A DNA stretch of 64,000 nt from a virus. Made by a program: the position numbers and the translations under genes. The DNA is taken from positions 1 to 64,000 of the IMG/VR virus record IMGVR_UViG_3300020317_000002, one strand, 5' to 3'. Of the stretch, positions 22,298 to 31,816 are shown piece after piece; positions within the stretch are counted from its first letter, which is position 1; each line of letters begins with the position of its first letter. The notes under the pieces were generated by a model. It worked only from the letters and a program-made list of their open reading frames with translations. It was not told the origin of the DNA and searched no databases.

Positions 22298-24058
22298 ATG
22301 CCATTATTTGGATTAGTATCTAGCGCAACTGCTACAAGTTTAAAATCTTCTGTTTCTGGGTTTGGAGATAAAGTCGACAACATGTTTGATTTTTCAAGCC
22401 CCGATGGTAAAGGAGTATCTGCACAGAATGCAGATCCACAGAATACAATACTCGGAACATATGATAATCCTAATTCTAGGAGTAGAGCCCTTTTAGTGGG
22501 TTCGCCTTTAACTAACGTGGTGGTTGGTGGAAAAGAATCATATTATAAGCAAGAAGCTGAATCAGTAATATACTATAAAAGAGGTAAAGATGGTAAAGAT
22601 ACTAAAGAAGAAATAACCGACGGTAAGCATGCATATTCTACATTTAATAAATACTCTTTAGTAAATTATAGAGGTAGTTTCTTTACACCCGGTGGTTCTG
22701 CTAAGTCCAAGGGAGTAGATGCTATTGAATATAATAAAATAGACGAGAGAACATTAGATAATCCTACTGTTTCTAAAATAGTAGAAGTTACTAAAAATAA
22801 TGCAGCTGGTTCAAGTGGATATGGATATATGTACAATTATGCTGACTTTGCAATGTGTAGATATAATGGTAAAATACCTAATAATTATCTATTAACTTTA
22901 AGAAGATTTCCATATCCAGTACAAGATGACATTATTACGCCGATGGACATCGATAAAGATGGTAAAGTTCGCGAAACAGATCAGCCAGACATTGCGAGAG
23001 CAGTAACGTGGATGAGCGAAGCTACGGGTAATAGCATGTCAGATATTATTAAATGGTCACATGGATATAACTGGAAAGATGAATCCGCATCGATGCAAAC
23101 GGTACAATCTAATAACTCTTCTAGGAGAGGTGCATTCGGACAATTCTTAGATTCTAGTGTAATAGGTACAGCAGCAGCTAATGCAGCTGCCGGTGTAGAT
23201 GGTATAACAGCACAGAGAAAAAAAAACGGAGGTTCCGGTTTTGATGCAATGGCTACTACATACCCTAACCATGTATTCGGCCCGGTTAACGTAATTAAAG
23301 ATGTTTCCTTTAGAGAACAGGGTTTAACGTTTAGTCAAGAATTCAAACTTAAATTTGAATATGAATTAAGATCTTTCGGTGGAGCAAATCCTAAGGTTTT
23401 AATGTTAGATCAATTAGCAAATATAATGGTATTAACTTCTAGCCAAGCTCCCTTCTGGGGAGGATCTGTTAGATATGTAGGAAACGGATCCGCTGGTAAG
23501 CCACTAGGTGATCTTTCTTTAATTAAATCAGGTAACTATAGTGGATTTATTAAAAGTGTTGCATCTGGTTTAGGTGACATGTTTAAAGGAGTTGCTAATG
23601 ACATAAAAGGATTAGCTAATGGAAAAGATTCTAAATTCTTAAATAACATATTAGGAGGTACTTTAATGAAAATGTTTAATTCTCCATCAGGTGGACAGGC
23701 CGCAGCCTCTTTATTGACTGGAGATCCAACTGGATCATGGCACCTTACTGTTGGTAATCCTTTAAATCCTATTATGTTAGTAGGTAATTTAACATGTAGA
23801 GAAACTAACGTAACCTTTGAAGGTGGTATGGGAGTTCAGGATTTTCCGGAAAGAATGGTAGTTGAAATTACGCTAAAACCCGGTAGAGGTAGAGATAAAT
23901 TAGATATCGAATCTATGTTTAATATGGGTAGAGGTAGATTTTATTTACAGCCCGAAGAAGGTGTTGATATTAATAAAACGTATATTGAAACCGCCTATGG
24001 TGGTAAGGATAAGAGAAAATCTCTTAATAGAGAATTTAGAAAAATAGCTAACGGGTAA
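22298..24058 (+). CDS. Virion structural protein, tail-tube-cap or baseplate-hub candidate
   Basis: 586 aa. It opens with a Ser/Ala-rich stretch and contains a long Gly-rich middle. The C-terminal part holds GDPTGSWHLTVGNPLNPIM, ETNVTFEGGMGVQDFPERM and a GRGRDKLDIESMFNMGRGR block. Similar WHLTVGNP and FPERM-type blocks occur in large-phage baseplate proteins near gp5/gp53, which suggests a gp48-like or hub role. This is a tentative match by pattern and position. It is the first gene of the tail module. Confidence 0.55.
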   Translation: MPLFGLVSSATATSLKSSVSGFGDKVDNMFDFSSPDGKGVSAQNADPQNTILGTYDNPNSRSRALLVGSPLTNVVVGGKESYYKQEAESVIYYKRGKDGKDTKEEITDGKHAYSTFNKYSLVNYRGSFFTPGGSAKSKGVDAIEYNKIDERTLDNPTVSKIVEVTKNNAAGSSGYGYMYNYADFAMCRYNGKIPNNYLLTLRRFPYPVQDDIITPMDIDKDGKVRETDQPDIARAVTWMSEATGNSMSDIIKWSHGYNWKDESASMQTVQSNNSSRRGAFGQFLDSSVIGTAAANAAAGVDGITAQRKKNGGSGFDAMATTYPNHVFGPVNVIKDVSFREQGLTFSQEFKLKFEYELRSFGGANPKVLMLDQLANIMVLTSSQAPFWGGSVRYVGNGSAGKPLGDLSLIKSGNYSGFIKSVASGLGDMFKGVANDIKGLANGKDSKFLNNILGGTLMKMFNSPSGGQAAASLLTGDPTGSWHLTVGNPLNPIMLVGNLTCRETNVTFEGGMGVQDFPERMVVEITLKPGRGRDKLDIESMFNMGRGRFYLQPEEGVDINKTYIETAYGGKDKRKSLNREFRKIANG

Positions 24059-24534
24059 TGATAAAATTATATAGTATAGATAAAAAGAAATTATCTGAGA
24101 ATAAATTATCAATGGCTCCACCTTCGTTTATTTTTCTAGATATGACGGAAAGTGCAGTGCAATCGATACATGTCGTTGAAGAAGATGAGACGGGTAGAAT
24201 AGATCTAGTATCTTTATCAGAATATGGAACCCATGACGAAATAGATAAGATTCTAAAGTTTAATGGAATTTCAAATCCATTTTCTATTAAAGAAGGAGAT
24301 GTACTATTGATTCCTAAACACGATGCAGGTAAGAAGACATGGAAATTGATGCTTAATTCGACTTATAAAAATCCTATTAGAGAACAATTCATAAATACGA
24401 AAAGGCTTCCAGTAAAGGATGCAAATAGAATAGCATATTTAAGTAAGAAATATAATAAAGAAATATTACCTCCAAACATTATAAGATCTGGAGAACAAAA
24501 TATTGATGTTAGTAACGGAAAAATTAAAACCTAG
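24058..24534 (+). CDS. LysM-containing baseplate protein, gp53-like
   Basis: 158 aa. Residues about 58-92 form a LysM-like unit: SEYGTHDEIDKILKFNGI, NPFSIKEGDVLLIP. T4 baseplate wedge gp53 has a LysM-like domain, and gene 53 lies next to gene 5 in T4, as here. The remaining C-terminal half is basic and unassigned. ATG overlaps the previous stop. Confidence 0.65.
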   Translation: MIKLYSIDKKKLSENKLSMAPPSFIFLDMTESAVQSIHVVEEDETGRIDLVSLSEYGTHDEIDKILKFNGISNPFSIKEGDVLLIPKHDAGKKTWKLMLNSTYKNPIREQFINTKRLPVKDANRIAYLSKKYNKEILPPNIIRSGEQNIDVSNGKIKT

Positions 24535-24539
24535 GGATA

Positions 24540-26744
24540 ATGCCATTAAGTAATCACATTTTAAATGTAATAGAACACTCACTGGAATTAGACGGAATAG
24601 AGTTTAATTCGTTTGATGAAGAAGAAGGCGCACAGAAAATAAGCCATGAAATAGGAGGTCCTATTCCAATGGTAGTTATTAACCATGCCAATTTTACGGG
24701 ACAGGACATTAGGAGATTTGAAATTGATTGTACTGCTAAAATTCCTAAATTATCAGTTTCTATAATCGATACTAAGGGAACATTCGACGCAGATCAAATC
24801 CCCAGAGATGGCGATGTGGTTTCAATAAGAATAGCCTCAAGGCAACAAGACACATTTAAGGATATCAGAATAGATTTTGATATAGATGAAATATCAGGTC
24901 CTCCTGCTGGTTCTTTAGAAAAAGCAACAAACGGATCCAAATATTCTATACAGGGTACTATGAAAGTACCAACTCTTTATTCAGAAGGTTGCGCATCTTA
25001 TGAAGGAACTTCAAGAGAACAGGTTGAAGAATTTGCAAACAATTTAAAATTAGGATTAGCCACTAATGTTGATTCATCGGATGATGCAATGAAAGCTCTT
25101 AATGCATGTCAACCTAATATAGAATTTTTAAATAATTTAGTAGAACATTCATATATCGGTGAAAACAGTTTTCAAACATATTGTATTGATCCTTATTATA
25201 ACTTATGTTTCGTAGATGTCAATGCTCTTTTGAATTCAGAAGAAGGATTAGATGAAACTCTTATTAATTTTGAAATAGATTTCGACGAAGACGGAGAAGA
25301 ACAATCTTCTAATAAAATAGAAATACCTAACCTATTAACTAATGCTGAATCAATGAATTCCACGAATTCCTTTATACAGAGTTTTAATTTAGTTAACAAT
25401 AGTGGAGGCCTTTCGAAAAAGAATGGCTATAAAAGAAAAATGATGTATTATGAGAACGATTCCATCGGAGTTGTCTCTCATGAACTTGAGCCACTTGCAA
25501 GCGATAACATGAAGGATATTGAGGAGCCACTTAAAGGAAGAAGAGGCGAGGACAGATATACCAAAGAAGTGAAGTCAAAGTACATGGGAAGGCTTCCTAT
25601 TCAAGAAGGAGATCTACCGAATGTACATCTGAATTATTCGTATTCTTCAATTAGTAATCAACAAAACCTTGATGAAATGAATAAAATGAAGTTAGAAATA
25701 ACTTTGAAAACATTTAACCCGGGAATTCATCTATGGCAAAAAATACCCGTTCAAATACTGAAAGGTGGATTTACCCAAATCTCTGCACAACAGGCAACAG
25801 TTGAGGGTAAAGATGAAAAGGGATTCGACACAGTTCAAAATGAAGAAGAAGTTGAAAGTGTAAATGATTTAAATACAGATCAGGTTAAAGATGAATTTTT
25901 AACAGGGTATTATGTAATAGGAGGAATTAAATACCTATATAACCAATCTACTGGGATTATTCAAAAACTTACACTATTAAGAAGAGAATGGCCAAGTAGA
26001 CTTAGAGAGATAACCGAAGAGAAGCTAAAGGATGAAACTCCACCGGCTCCTTCTCCGCCACCTCCTCCACCTCCGCCTCCACCGCCACCTCCCCCACCAC
26101 CGGAGCCAGAACCTCCAGTGAAACCTGTCTTTTCATTAGAGACAATAGATTGGAGAAGCAGCTATGGCGGATGGTTAGATCAGACTAGACTATTCACATG
26201 GAGTGTTGACAATGAAGATTTAATATCAGGTGTTCCAGCTATTGAGGTAAAAATAGATGTAGGTGGGCCCGATGAAATGGTACTAACCGCTGATGTTTTC
26301 GAAGAACTAAAACAACAAGAGGGTCCATATCCAATGATGATGCCGAAATATAATGCAGAAGTATTTGTTGAAGGTGGGTTATTTGAAGGTAAAGAAGATA
26401 CTGAAAAACAGGTCGAGATTACACTAACATACGAGGATGAAATAGTTACGGTAAATGAAAAAATAAAATTCTTACCATGGGAACCTGGTAAAGAAATTAA
26501 AACACGATCGATTTTTGCCGGCAAGGGTAAAAATAAGAAAATGTGGACATATAATGTTAAAAATGGTGAGGAAGTTTCTAAATATAAGGGTAGATGGACA
26601 TTAAATAATGAAGCCATAGCAAATAACAAATCCGGAGGAAATCCGTTTATAACGTCAGGTGAATTAACAGCAGATGATATACAGAGTGCTATAAGCCAGA
26701 CTGAGTCTAGTTGGCAATCCGAATATCAATCAGATAACTCTTAA
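24540..26744 (+). CDS. Baseplate hub candidate with poly-proline linker
   Basis: 734 aa. The N-terminal half (about 40-490) has beta-rich sections (IRRFEIDCTAKIPKLSVSII, DGDVVSIRIASR) and KLTLLRREWPSRLREI, consistent with a gp27 or late-control-D type hub, by position next to the spike gene; the family match is weak. Residues about 500-530 form an almost pure proline run encoded at 26040-26125. A C-terminal beta domain (about 535-700, WRSSYGGWLDQTRLFTWSVD) follows. The proline run would stall ribosomes without EF-P. Confidence 0.6.
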   Translation: MPLSNHILNVIEHSLELDGIEFNSFDEEEGAQKISHEIGGPIPMVVINHANFTGQDIRRFEIDCTAKIPKLSVSIIDTKGTFDADQIPRDGDVVSIRIASRQQDTFKDIRIDFDIDEISGPPAGSLEKATNGSKYSIQGTMKVPTLYSEGCASYEGTSREQVEEFANNLKLGLATNVDSSDDAMKALNACQPNIEFLNNLVEHSYIGENSFQTYCIDPYYNLCFVDVNALLNSEEGLDETLINFEIDFDEDGEEQSSNKIEIPNLLTNAESMNSTNSFIQSFNLVNNSGGLSKKNGYKRKMMYYENDSIGVVSHELEPLASDNMKDIEEPLKGRRGEDRYTKEVKSKYMGRLPIQEGDLPNVHLNYSYSSISNQQNLDEMNKMKLEITLKTFNPGIHLWQKIPVQILKGGFTQISAQQATVEGKDEKGFDTVQNEEEVESVNDLNTDQVKDEFLTGYYVIGGIKYLYNQSTGIIQKLTLLRREWPSRLREITEEKLKDETPPAPSPPPPPPPPPPPPPPPPEPEPPVKPVFSLETIDWRSSYGGWLDQTRLFTWSVDNEDLISGVPAIEVKIDVGGPDEMVLTADVFEELKQQEGPYPMMMPKYNAEVFVEGGLFEGKEDTEKQVEITLTYEDEIVTVNEKIKFLPWEPGKEIKTRSIFAGKGKNKKMWTYNVKNGEEVSKYKGRWTLNNEAIANNKSGGNPFITSGELTADDIQSAISQTESSWQSEYQSDNS

Positions 26745-26755
26745 AGAATTAAATA

Positions 26756-26765
26756 GAATATATAC
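26756..26765 (+). promoter_or_regulatory. GAATATATAC element close to a start codon
   Basis: Variant of the GATATATA element, ending 3 bases before the ATG at 26769. Confidence 0.25.
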
Positions 26766-26768
26766 TAT

Positions 26769-27938
26769 ATGTCAGATTTTAAAAATAAATTAGATTTTCA
26801 AAAAGGTAAATTAGCACAGTCGCCGTATCAGGATCCGACTTTTTTATCGTTCGTTATATTATTTAATACAAGCGATCATACTAATTCACCTTTATTATCT
26901 GGAGCAGCTGAAGAATTTTACAAAAAGCAATTTGGAGGTACTAAGTTTTACAAAGAAAGACTTGATGCCTTAACTAAGTTTAAAACAGCATTATTAGATA
27001 TTAATAGAAATACCCCATGGTTCTTTCAAGGATTACAGGGTGTTGATAGAGCAATTACAAATTTTAATCCCGGCGTTCCATATCTTGGAGGAGATGATGC
27101 AAAGTTAACGTTAAGTTGCTTAGAATCTATTAACCTTAGAGTTTCCGGTCTTATGCACTTATATAGAAAAGCAGTGTTTGACGAAATTAAATGGAATTGG
27201 ATTTTACCTGAAAACTTAAGAAAGTTTTCGATGATAGTATACGTTACTGAAGTTAGAAAGATTCAGAACATGTCTAAAATTACATTATCAGGTGTTCCTA
27301 AAAAGATAGACTTAGCTGCTATTAAGGGTTTTCCTGGAAATATGAAACCAAGCTTAGGCGTTGATAATTCAAATGCGGGTATATCTGGATCTAGTAATAG
27401 ACCTTTCTTTATGTTTAGATTTGGTGAATGTGAATTTGCTTTAAATACAGGTTCTGAAATATTTGCAGATCTTACTAAAAATCCAAGCGAACAAGCACGA
27501 CAAACTATTGAAATGAAATATGAAGTCATAGATAGTATGGATGCAAGAGTATTAAATGGCATAGTTGCCGACACTATACCCAATGCATTATCCCCTGCAC
27601 ATGATTCAGAAGATTATGAAGCAGACGGAATATTAGGTCTTTTAGGAGATAAGCTTAAAGGAAAACTTAAAGAATTAGGAGAAAGAGGCCTCGATGATCT
27701 TAATAGATTAGCAAGAGAAAAGAAAGATGAATTAATTCAAAGCGCAAGAGACGGCATTAGAGGCAGGGTTCCTAATTTTGAAAACATTTACCAAGACGCA
27801 TTAAAAGGCGTTTCGGACGGAGTAGACAATATAGGTTCTAATATCGCTGAAAATGTATTTAATGTAGATACTAGTTCAACGGTAGGAGCTGCGCTAGACA
27901 ATGCCGCTGCTCAATCTCTTGGTAATATAAACGATTAA
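26769..27938 (+). CDS. Virion structural protein, baseplate region
   Basis: 389 aa. The central part has LYRKAVFDEIKWNWILPENL and KFSMIVYVTEVRKIQ, then RPFFMFRFGECEF; blocks of this kind recur in tail-tube-related or baseplate proteins of large phages. The C-terminal third (about 285-385) is helical and charged with a Gly/Ala tail. Sits directly before the spike gene, so a hub or tube-initiator role is plausible but unproven. Confidence 0.5.
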   Translation: MSDFKNKLDFQKGKLAQSPYQDPTFLSFVILFNTSDHTNSPLLSGAAEEFYKKQFGGTKFYKERLDALTKFKTALLDINRNTPWFFQGLQGVDRAITNFNPGVPYLGGDDAKLTLSCLESINLRVSGLMHLYRKAVFDEIKWNWILPENLRKFSMIVYVTEVRKIQNMSKITLSGVPKKIDLAAIKGFPGNMKPSLGVDNSNAGISGSSNRPFFMFRFGECEFALNTGSEIFADLTKNPSEQARQTIEMKYEVIDSMDARVLNGIVADTIPNALSPAHDSEDYEADGILGLLGDKLKGKLKELGERGLDDLNRLAREKKDELIQSARDGIRGRVPNFENIYQDALKGVSDGVDNIGSNIAENVFNVDTSSTVGAALDNAAAQSLGNIND

Positions 27939-27941
27939 CGT

Positions 27942-28643
27942 ATGTCAACTGAAAAAGAATTAAATACTGATAATCTTAGAGACACTCATTGGTTAGGAGA
28001 AGTTATCGATAATGTCGATCCTCTTAAAATGGGTAGATGTAAGGTTAAGGTTTTGGGTAAATATGACAATTTACCAGATGATGCAATTCCATGGGCAACT
28101 CCTATGAATAGAAACGCAGTAGGTTCACACCTTGTTCCTAGAATAGGAGATATAGTTTCAGCTAGATTTGATAATGGTAATTTATATCATCCTGAATATT
28201 GGTTTCATATAGATCAAAATCTTGATCTTAAAGAAGACATATTAGACGGAGCTGGAAATGCTGAAAATGTAATCAGCTTAATATATGATGCTGAAAGAAA
28301 CTTAAGAATTTATCACTCAGAAGAAGATGGCCTTGTAATTACTAGAGGCCTTGGCGCAAAGGAAAGACCTATAATTCAAATAGACGAAGCCGGCGATATT
28401 AAAATTTCAACAGGTGATAGGATATTTTTAGATGCAGGTAACATATTTTTAAGTAATACTGGAGAACCTGGAGAAGACACTGAACAACCCGCTGTGAGAG
28501 GATTATCTTTAGAAGATTTCCTAGCAAATTTTATCGCAGACTATAAGGCACATATTCATCCGACAGGTGTTGGTCCTTCTGGAACTTTACAGGTTCCATT
28601 TGTAGAAGGAGATCACAAGTCATATCAACAAGAAAATAAATAA
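27942..28643 (+). CDS. gp5-like baseplate spike protein without lysozyme domain
   Basis: 233 aa. HWLGEVIDNVDPLKMGRCKV and LPDDAIPWATPM form the OB-fold start typical of gp5/gpV spikes. PRIGDIVSARFDNG and YHPEYWF follow. The second half is repetitive beta (IIQIDEAGDIKISTGDRIFL) that could trimerise, ending with AHIHPTGVGPSG as in many spike or PAAR-related proteins. T4 gp5 carries a lysozyme domain in the middle; none is present here, so peptidoglycan cutting must come from another protein. Starts 3 bases after the upstream stop. Confidence 0.82.
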   Translation: MSTEKELNTDNLRDTHWLGEVIDNVDPLKMGRCKVKVLGKYDNLPDDAIPWATPMNRNAVGSHLVPRIGDIVSARFDNGNLYHPEYWFHIDQNLDLKEDILDGAGNAENVISLIYDAERNLRIYHSEEDGLVITRGLGAKERPIIQIDEAGDIKISTGDRIFLDAGNIFLSNTGEPGEDTEQPAVRGLSLEDFLANFIADYKAHIHPTGVGPSGTLQVPFVEGDHKSYQQENK

Positions 28644-28645
28644 CT

Positions 28646-30337
28646 ATGCCTGCAAAATGGTCACCTTTCATAGATGAAGTATCTGATATTCTTGAAAATA
28701 GAGGATCTTTGGATGCAAAAGATTTCGGAAAGAAATTGGCAAATGCATATTTAACAGCTATCAAGGGTAATGCAACATGTGTTCCGGGAATGGCTGCCCA
28801 TGAAACATCTGCCGGAGAGGCTGCATTTGTAGCAAGTTACGAACAATGGTTTCATGACCTTTATGAAAAGGGTGAACCTACGATGCTAACCCCCGATAAT
28901 GAAAAACCTCTCGTAAATCAAAAAGATAATTTAATAGCATATTTAGCGACGGAAGCTGGTTCAGAAACTAGACTAACTATTGCCGGAAAGGACAACGATC
29001 CAGAATATAATAAATTAGAAGGTGAAATAGGAGAAGGTATACAGTATGAACCTACCGAAGAACTCGACAAGTATTTAGAAGAGTATAAGGATGACGGAAC
29101 AGAAAGTCTATATAGATTTAAATTCTTCGAGTTTCATCGCTTAGATGGTAAAGAAACCCCTGATGAATTGGCTAGAATATTTGCAACGAGATTATTAATG
29201 CAATTTGAAGATATTTCTGACGGAGATAAAAGATGGGATTTTTGGCACTGGGCCACGTGGATGGGAACTAACAAAATTACACAAAGTACAGTGGGAGGAT
29301 ATACTCTATGGGAGATTAATGATATGAACGATAACAGGGATGCGGCTATATCTACCCTAATGGGATTAGATTGGAGTTGGCAATCATTTAAATCTTCCTC
29401 TAATGTGACGGTAACTAATACCAGTGGAAATTATAATGGTGAATTTTATTTACTGGTTTCTAAATATGTAATTGATGAAATAAAAAAGTGCCATCCTATA
29501 GTAGATAGCAACGGAGAGTTTTTATACAATGAAGAAACTGCAATAAAGAAAGATTCTATAAAGGCTATTGAATATCCATGGCCCTTTGATACTACATTAC
29601 CCGTAGGATATGAAGAAATGGAACCTGCTGAAAAATTAAAAGTAAGATATCCATTCAAATTAACTAATTTAAAAATACAGGAACCTTTTAATGAAAATAA
29701 GAAAATGCCACCTGTATTAACTCAAAACGTTATTACAGAATTTACATGGAACGGTAAAAAAGACTATGGTTTTAAAAAGACCAAAGTTAAACCGGTTTTT
29801 ATAGAAGATGAATTAAGAAAAAAGTGGCAAGGATGTCCTCTTACTGAAAGTGACGAAACACAGAATTCTATTGTGAATATAGATATGTCTAAGACGGGAA
29901 CTTTAGCTAAGCAAATTAGAAATACTTTAATAGTAGAAATGGGAATTGAAGCTGCAATGTTAGCAGAAGGCGGAAGTAAAGATGATCCATATAAAGAACT
30001 TGCAAAGGCAACTCTTAAATATTGGAAAGACGCGACAATACAGCCATTTGCTACAGATCCCCCTACCCCACCATGTTTATCTGTTCCGGTTCTTTTAGGA
30101 AAATACATAGGTGTTAGTTATGGAAATCAGAAGAAATTAGCAGACAATATTAGAAGAGCCCTTAATTCCGGAAAGGATTCTGATAACGCACATGAAGCAG
30201 CTGAAATAGTGGCAAAGGCACTTGCATATTCTTATTTTACACATCTTAGCCAAATGAAATTTATTTACATGGGTGGAATCCCGGTTCCTTTAGTTCCATA
30301 CATCCCGATGATAGGATTTGACGCCACCGTAATTTGA
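28646..30337 (+). CDS. Large unknown virion-module protein
   Basis: 563 aa. Starts 2 bases after the spike gene stop, so it is co-translated. Residues 1-90 are helical (SPFIDEVSDILENRGSLDAK); the middle is mixed with several Trp-rich parts (WHWATWMGTN, DWSWQSFK). The end (about 510-563) repeats the flavour of the start and has hydrophobic FIYMGGIPVPLVPYIPMIGF, which could contact membrane. No family recognised. Confidence 0.6.
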   Translation: MPAKWSPFIDEVSDILENRGSLDAKDFGKKLANAYLTAIKGNATCVPGMAAHETSAGEAAFVASYEQWFHDLYEKGEPTMLTPDNEKPLVNQKDNLIAYLATEAGSETRLTIAGKDNDPEYNKLEGEIGEGIQYEPTEELDKYLEEYKDDGTESLYRFKFFEFHRLDGKETPDELARIFATRLLMQFEDISDGDKRWDFWHWATWMGTNKITQSTVGGYTLWEINDMNDNRDAAISTLMGLDWSWQSFKSSSNVTVTNTSGNYNGEFYLLVSKYVIDEIKKCHPIVDSNGEFLYNEETAIKKDSIKAIEYPWPFDTTLPVGYEEMEPAEKLKVRYPFKLTNLKIQEPFNENKKMPPVLTQNVITEFTWNGKKDYGFKKTKVKPVFIEDELRKKWQGCPLTESDETQNSIVNIDMSKTGTLAKQIRNTLIVEMGIEAAMLAEGGSKDDPYKELAKATLKYWKDATIQPFATDPPTPPCLSVPVLLGKYIGVSYGNQKKLADNIRRALNSGKDSDNAHEAAEIVAKALAYSYFTHLSQMKFIYMGGIPVPLVPYIPMIGFDATVI

Positions 30338-30344
30338 TATATAG
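30336..30344 (+). promoter_or_regulatory. GATATATAG element
   Basis: Begins at the stop codon of the previous gene and ends 38 bases before the ATG at 30383. Candidate late-type promoter for the S1-domain gene. Confidence 0.45.
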
Positions 30345-30382
30345 CTAGTAAACATACATTAACCCTTTTAAAAACAAAGTAA

Positions 30383-31711
30383 ATGTCAACAAAGACAACT
30401 CAAAAACAAAAGAGAGCTAGACTCTCAGCGACAACCCAACTAGTTGAAGCAAATCAAGAAACAGAAGTTAAAGTAGAAACTTCACTAAACTCACCAACCC
30501 CAGAAAAGGCCGTTCCTGGCCCAGACACAAATTATCTAGATGATAATGGAGAATTCATGTGGGACGAATACGAGGCAACTTGTGTAACTAAACTCAGAAA
30601 ACCTAACCCACATATTAAAACACCTAAAGGTGTAAAAGTATATAGTAGAGAGTCATATGCTCAAGAACTATTCGATATAATGGAAGGTCATTCACTGACT
30701 TCTAATACGATATATTCTTTACAATTAGGAGCAAGCTACACTGGAAAGGTATACGCAGTAGATTCCGAATGGGCATCAATTGATGTAGGATATAGGGAAT
30801 TAATTTATGTAGATTTATCAAGAGAAGCAGAGGAAGTTCTAGAACTTCTAAAACAAGGAGCAGAGGTTGACGTTCAGTTAATTGCAGACACTTCGATGAA
30901 TGTTAAGAAGTATATGATAGGTTCTGTAACTGAAGGTCTTAAGACTAAGGTTGTTAAAGAGATCATATCGTCGATTGACGATGGAAATACAGCATATAGC
31001 GGTGTTGTTTCTAAAATGATTCCAGGCGGAGGATATATTGTAAAAGTTCAAGGTATTGAGTGCTTTATGCCTGGCTCATTAGCAGGTGTAAATAAATTAC
31101 ACGACTTTGAATCAATAATTGACACTGAAATGTATGTAGTACCTGTAAGTTTTTCAGAAGAAAAAGGAACTGTTGTAGTTTCTCACAGAGCATACCTAAG
31201 AGCTCTTATTCCTAATACGCTTAAAGTGATACAGGAAGAAACTGCAACCGAAAGAACAGGACATGTTACTGGTTCTGCAAAATACGGTGTATTCGTTGAA
31301 TTCGAAGGATGCTTAACTGGTATGATTCATGTTAATGACCTGGACACTGAAACTGCAAAGGCACATAGAGACAGATCTTTAGAGCCAGGGACAGAGATTA
31401 AATTCTACGTCAAGGAAGTTATTAATGAAAGAAAAATTACACTGGTCCAGGGTTCTCCTGCTGAAAAGAAAGTAGATCCGTGGGAAGGTATTTCCGAAAG
31501 ATACACTAAGAAAACTGAAGTAGTAGGAACTGTAAAATCTACCAAAGATTATGGTCTATTTGTAGAAATAGAAGAAGGTGTAGTAGGCCTCTTACATATA
31601 TCTGAATTCCCTGATAATATAGAAATTAAAGACATATCGAAAGGAGCAGATATTACAGTCCAAGTAATCAGAGTTGAAGAAGATACTAGAAAAGTATTTC
31701 TTAAACTATAA
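30383..31711 (+). CDS. RNA-binding protein with four S1 domains (ribosomal S1-like)
   Basis: 442 aa. After a basic, low-complexity start (1-60) come S1 OB-folds at about 112-185 (GKVYAVDSEWASIDVGYREL), 205-272 (SGVVSKMIPGGGYIVKVQ), 290-352 (GHVTGSAKYGVFVEFEGCL) and 378-442 (GTVKSTKDYGLFVEIEEG). The last two are the most typical, with GMIHVND and GLLHISEF. bS1 brings messages to the ribosome. This version is shorter than bacterial bS1 (usually six domains). It lies among baseplate genes with its own promoter-like element and terminator, so it is a separate unit. A role in favouring phage messages is inferred. Confidence 0.88.
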   Translation: MSTKTTQKQKRARLSATTQLVEANQETEVKVETSLNSPTPEKAVPGPDTNYLDDNGEFMWDEYEATCVTKLRKPNPHIKTPKGVKVYSRESYAQELFDIMEGHSLTSNTIYSLQLGASYTGKVYAVDSEWASIDVGYRELIYVDLSREAEEVLELLKQGAEVDVQLIADTSMNVKKYMIGSVTEGLKTKVVKEIISSIDDGNTAYSGVVSKMIPGGGYIVKVQGIECFMPGSLAGVNKLHDFESIIDTEMYVVPVSFSEEKGTVVVSHRAYLRALIPNTLKVIQEETATERTGHVTGSAKYGVFVEFEGCLTGMIHVNDLDTETAKAHRDRSLEPGTEIKFYVKEVINERKITLVQGSPAEKKVDPWEGISERYTKKTEVVGTVKSTKDYGLFVEIEEGVVGLLHISEFPDNIEIKDISKGADITVQVIRVEEDTRKVFLKL

Positions 31712-31735
31712 TCAAATCTATAATTTAGTTGAAAG

Positions 31736-31757
31736 AGCCCGATCACTCGGGCTTTTT
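31736..31757 (+). terminator. Intrinsic terminator after the S1-domain gene
   Basis: Stem AGCCCGA (31736-31742) and TCGGGCT (31747-31753) with loop TCAC and a T tract to 31757. Lies 24 bases after the stop codon. Confidence 0.88.
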
Positions 31758-31780
31758 CACGTTATAGTGTATCTAACAGA

Positions 31781-31789
31781 GATATATAA
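31781..31789 (+). promoter_or_regulatory. GATATATAA element
   Basis: Lies between the terminator and the ATG at 31817, 27 bases upstream of it. A new transcript must start in this 60-base gap, which supports this element as a promoter part. Confidence 0.5.
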
Positions 31790-31816
31790 ACCAACTTAAG
31801 TTATATAATTACGTAA

